This document shows, one piece after another, positions 23,079 to 24,653 of a stretch of DNA of 24,653 bases; positions within the stretch are counted from its first letter, which is position 1; the number at the start of each line of letters is the position of its first letter. The position numbers and the translations under genes were made by a program. The notes under the pieces are model-generated. The model was not told the origin of the DNA and did no database searches. It was given only the letters and a program-made list of their open reading frames with translations. This DNA comes from Flavobacteriales bacterium CG18_big_fil_WC_8_21_14_2_50_32_9 (lineage in GTDB: Bacteria; Bacteroidota; Bacteroidia; Flavobacteriales_E; Vicingaceae). The stretch spans positions 1 to 24,653 of the forward strand of contig PCUH01000191.1 in the NCBI GenBank assembly GCA_002770955.1, in the 5' to 3' direction.

Positions 23079-24653
23079 TTTTTCTTAAATATACGATTAA
23101 AAAACCCTTTCTTTTGGTCTTCTTCATAATAACCATATCCATAACCATATCCATAACCATATCCATAGCCATAACCTAATCCAGAAAGTTTTACAGCATT
23201 AAATATAATGGATGGATTTTTTATACGCTCTTCTTTGTAGAGTTGGTTTATTTGCGTGAGGTATTCCTTTTTTGTTACATTTTGCCGTACAACAAAAATA
23301 GTTGCGTCAGCATATTTTGAAAGTAATAGAGCGTCTGTAACTAATCCAACTGGAGGGGAGTCAATAATAATAGTGTCAAAATCTTGTTGAAGTTTGTTTA
23401 TTAACTCATCCATTTTTTCTCCCATAATCAATTCGGAAGGATTTGGAGGAATAGGGCCCGAAGGAATGATACTTAAATTTTCCACGGAAGTTTTTTGTAT
23501 GATGGATGCTATTGTTTCAGCTCCAATTAAAAAAGAACTTACTCCTTTGTCATTAGAAATTTCAAAATCAGCAACAATTTTAGGTTTTCTTAAATCTAAC
23601 CCTAATAAAACTGTTTTTTTACCCGACAAAGCAATAATTATGGATAGGTTCATCGAGGAAAATGTTTTTCCTTCAGAACCTATAGATGATGTAATTAAAA
23701 TGGTTTCTTTTTCTTTGCCTTTTAAAAAGTATTTTAAATTTGTTCGAACAGTTCTAAATGATTCCGCTATAAGTGATTTTGGTTTTTCCGAAACCACTAA
23801 CGCATAGTGTTCTTTGCTATATCCAACAATACCAAGCATGGGAATTTTAGTAAGTTTTTCTATGGTTTTTTTATCTCTAACCGTATCATTAAATTGCTCA
23901 AAAACAAAAATTACTCCTGTTGGAATGAGTAGTCCGAGTAATAATGCTAATGAATAACTTTTCTTAGGAATTGGTCTTATTGGATAAGAAGTAGATCGAG
24001 CTTCTTCAATAATTCGGTTGTCAGAAACAGAAGCTGCCAAAGCAATAGAGGTTTCAGCTTCTTTTTGAAGTAAGTATAAATACAAACTTTCTTTTACTCT
24101 ATATTCTCGCTCAATTCCAACTAATTCACGCTCTGTTTTTGGTATAGTTCCCATTTCATTTTCAAGCGAATTCATAGAAACTTGCAAATCTTTTTTTGAA
24201 GTTTGAAGCCCTGTTTTTATGGATTCGATATTTTGTAGCAGTGTGTTTCTCGTAAATTTTATTTTATTATTAATTGCAACAATAGCTGGAGTTTCTTGAT
24301 TATAAGATTGTTCTAATTTTTGTTTTTCTATTTCTAAATCGGTTATTTGGGTTATCAATCTAACTAAAAGTGGGTCGTTAATTCCTAATGATGAAGGAGC
24401 AATGTTGCTAATACTTTTGTTCTCTTGTACATACTTTTGAAGGTAAGCAATAAAACTAAGTTGGAGGTTAATGTTAGAAATTTCATTGTCTTTGAGTTTA
24501 ACTCGTTCTAAAATTTGTTGCGATTTGTTGCTTACATCGGTAATTCCTTTTTCAATTTTAAAATTTTGACGTTGAATTTCTATGGTTTTCAAATCTTCTG
24601 AAATTGAAGTGAGTTGGTCGTTTATAAAATTAGCAGTGCTGCTAGCGATTTTA
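23075..24653 (-). CDS. wzc: Wzc-type polysaccharide co-polymerase tyrosine autokinase (partial, 5' end outside window)
   Basis: The reading frame stays open to the window edge, so the N-terminus is missing; a TTG at 24592 is internal. About 525 codons are visible. A long coiled region is followed by a GNVR-like segment (PKTERELVGIEREYRVKESL), a transmembrane helix (LALLLGLLIPTGVIFVF) and the BY-kinase domain. That domain has Walker A SIGSEGKT (23663-23686), Walker A' LLGLDLRKP (23582-23608), the PIPPNPSELI stretch, and Walker B IIIDSPP (23351-23371). The C-terminal tail has eight Gly-Tyr dipeptides plus a further Tyr, then acidic and basic residues: the expected autophosphorylation cluster. 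It controls chain length and export in a Wzx/Wzy system. Its stop overlaps the flippase start. Confidence 0.93.
   Translation of the reverse strand, partial: KIASSTANFINDQLTSISEDLKTIEIQRQNFKIEKGITDVSNKSQQILERVKLKDNEISNINLQLSFIAYLQKYVQENKSISNIAPSSLGINDPLLVRLITQITDLEIEKQKLEQSYNQETPAIVAINNKIKFTRNTLLQNIESIKTGLQTSKKDLQVSMNSLENEMGTIPKTERELVGIEREYRVKESLYLYLLQKEAETSIALAASVSDNRIIEEARSTSYPIRPIPKKSYSLALLLGLLIPTGVIFVFEQFNDTVRDKKTIEKLTKIPMLGIVGYSKEHYALVVSEKPKSLIAESFRTVRTNLKYFLKGKEKETILITSSIGSEGKTFSSMNLSIIIALSGKKTVLLGLDLRKPKIVADFEISNDKGVSSFLIGAETIASIIQKTSVENLSIIPSGPIPPNPSELIMGEKMDELINKLQQDFDTIIIDSPPVGLVTDALLLSKYADATIFVVRQNVTKKEYLTQINQLYKEERIKNPSIIFNAVKLSGLGYGYGYGYGYGYGYGYYEEDQKKGFFNRIFKKK
23129..23176 (-). 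repeat. 12-bp tandem repeat encoding the Gly-Tyr tail of Wzc
   Basis: On the + strand ATAACCATATCC occurs three times without change (23129-23164), followed by one variant ATAGCCATAACC (23165-23176). On the coding strand each unit encodes two Gly-Tyr dipeptides. Because the unit is a multiple of three, copy-number change would alter the number of tyrosines without breaking the frame. Confidence 0.9.

Noticed and set aside
23129..23176. Regular short repeats as a CRISPR array
   Set aside because: The repeats are directly adjacent 12-mers without spacers and lie inside the wzc reading frame.
23394..23807. 137-codon open frame on the + strand
   Set aside because: It lies wholly antisense to the Wzc kinase domain, which has intact Walker motifs; no family resemblance or start signal.
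24590..24592. TTG as the start of the Wzc gene
   Set aside because: The same frame stays open to the window edge and the residues encoded there continue the coiled region typical of Wzc, so the gene is simply cut off.

Overview
The window is AT-rich DNA from a member of the Bacteroidota, most likely a Flavobacteriia-like, gliding or marine-type lineage. Support comes from a secreted protein with a C-terminal type IX secretion (T9SS) sorting domain, lipoproteins of the DUF5689/choice-of-anchor J type, a carboxypeptidase-regulatory-like domain protein, promoter elements of the Bacteroidota form TAnnTTTG, and starts without Shine-Dalgarno sequences. No rRNA, tRNA, CRISPR array or transposase gene is visible.

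Region 1 (1-6795, + strand) is a four-gene outer-surface operon: a TonB-dependent receptor without an N-terminal carboxypeptidase-like domain, two tandem paralogous lipoproteins (DUF5689, an OB-like module, plus a C-terminal choice-of-anchor J-like beta module), and a T9SS-exported protein that also carries an OB-like module. A good promoter lies upstream (109-138) and a strong intrinsic terminator closes the unit (6765-6793). It looks like a surface capture and uptake system whose substrate cannot be read from the sequence. Nucleic acid or its breakdown products is one possibility, because OB-like modules of this kind occur in extracellular nucleases.

Region 2 (6867-17655, - strand) is a compact ten-gene polysaccharide operon, read from 17655 down to 6867: GT4, GT-A (GT2-like), hexapeptide acyltransferase, GT2, SAM methyltransferase, GT4, asparagine-synthase-type amidotransferase, GT4, Wzy/O-antigen-ligase-like membrane protein, GT4. 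Six junctions overlap by 1-13 nt. The exceptions are the three gaps of 13, 84 and 49 bp beside the GT2 and acyltransferase genes; the 84-bp gap holds a GC-rich 30-nt palindrome.

Region 3 (17713-20766, + strand) is a divergent four-gene decoration operon: putative methyltransferase, NodB-type polysaccharide deacetylase, PAPS-dependent sulfotransferase and FkbM methyltransferase. The 57-bp divergent spacer carries a 7-bp inverted repeat whose arms form -7-like elements pointing both ways. Together regions 2 and 3 predict a methylated, acylated, possibly amidated and sulfated exopolysaccharide or capsule.

Region 4 (20857-24653, - strand) holds a small secreted carboxypeptidase-regulatory-like protein, a Wzx-type flippase, and the C-terminal part of a Wzc-type tyrosine autokinase that runs off the window. 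The last two give export and chain-length control for a Wzx/Wzy pathway. No initiating phosphoglycosyltransferase or Wza-type outer-membrane exporter lies in the window.
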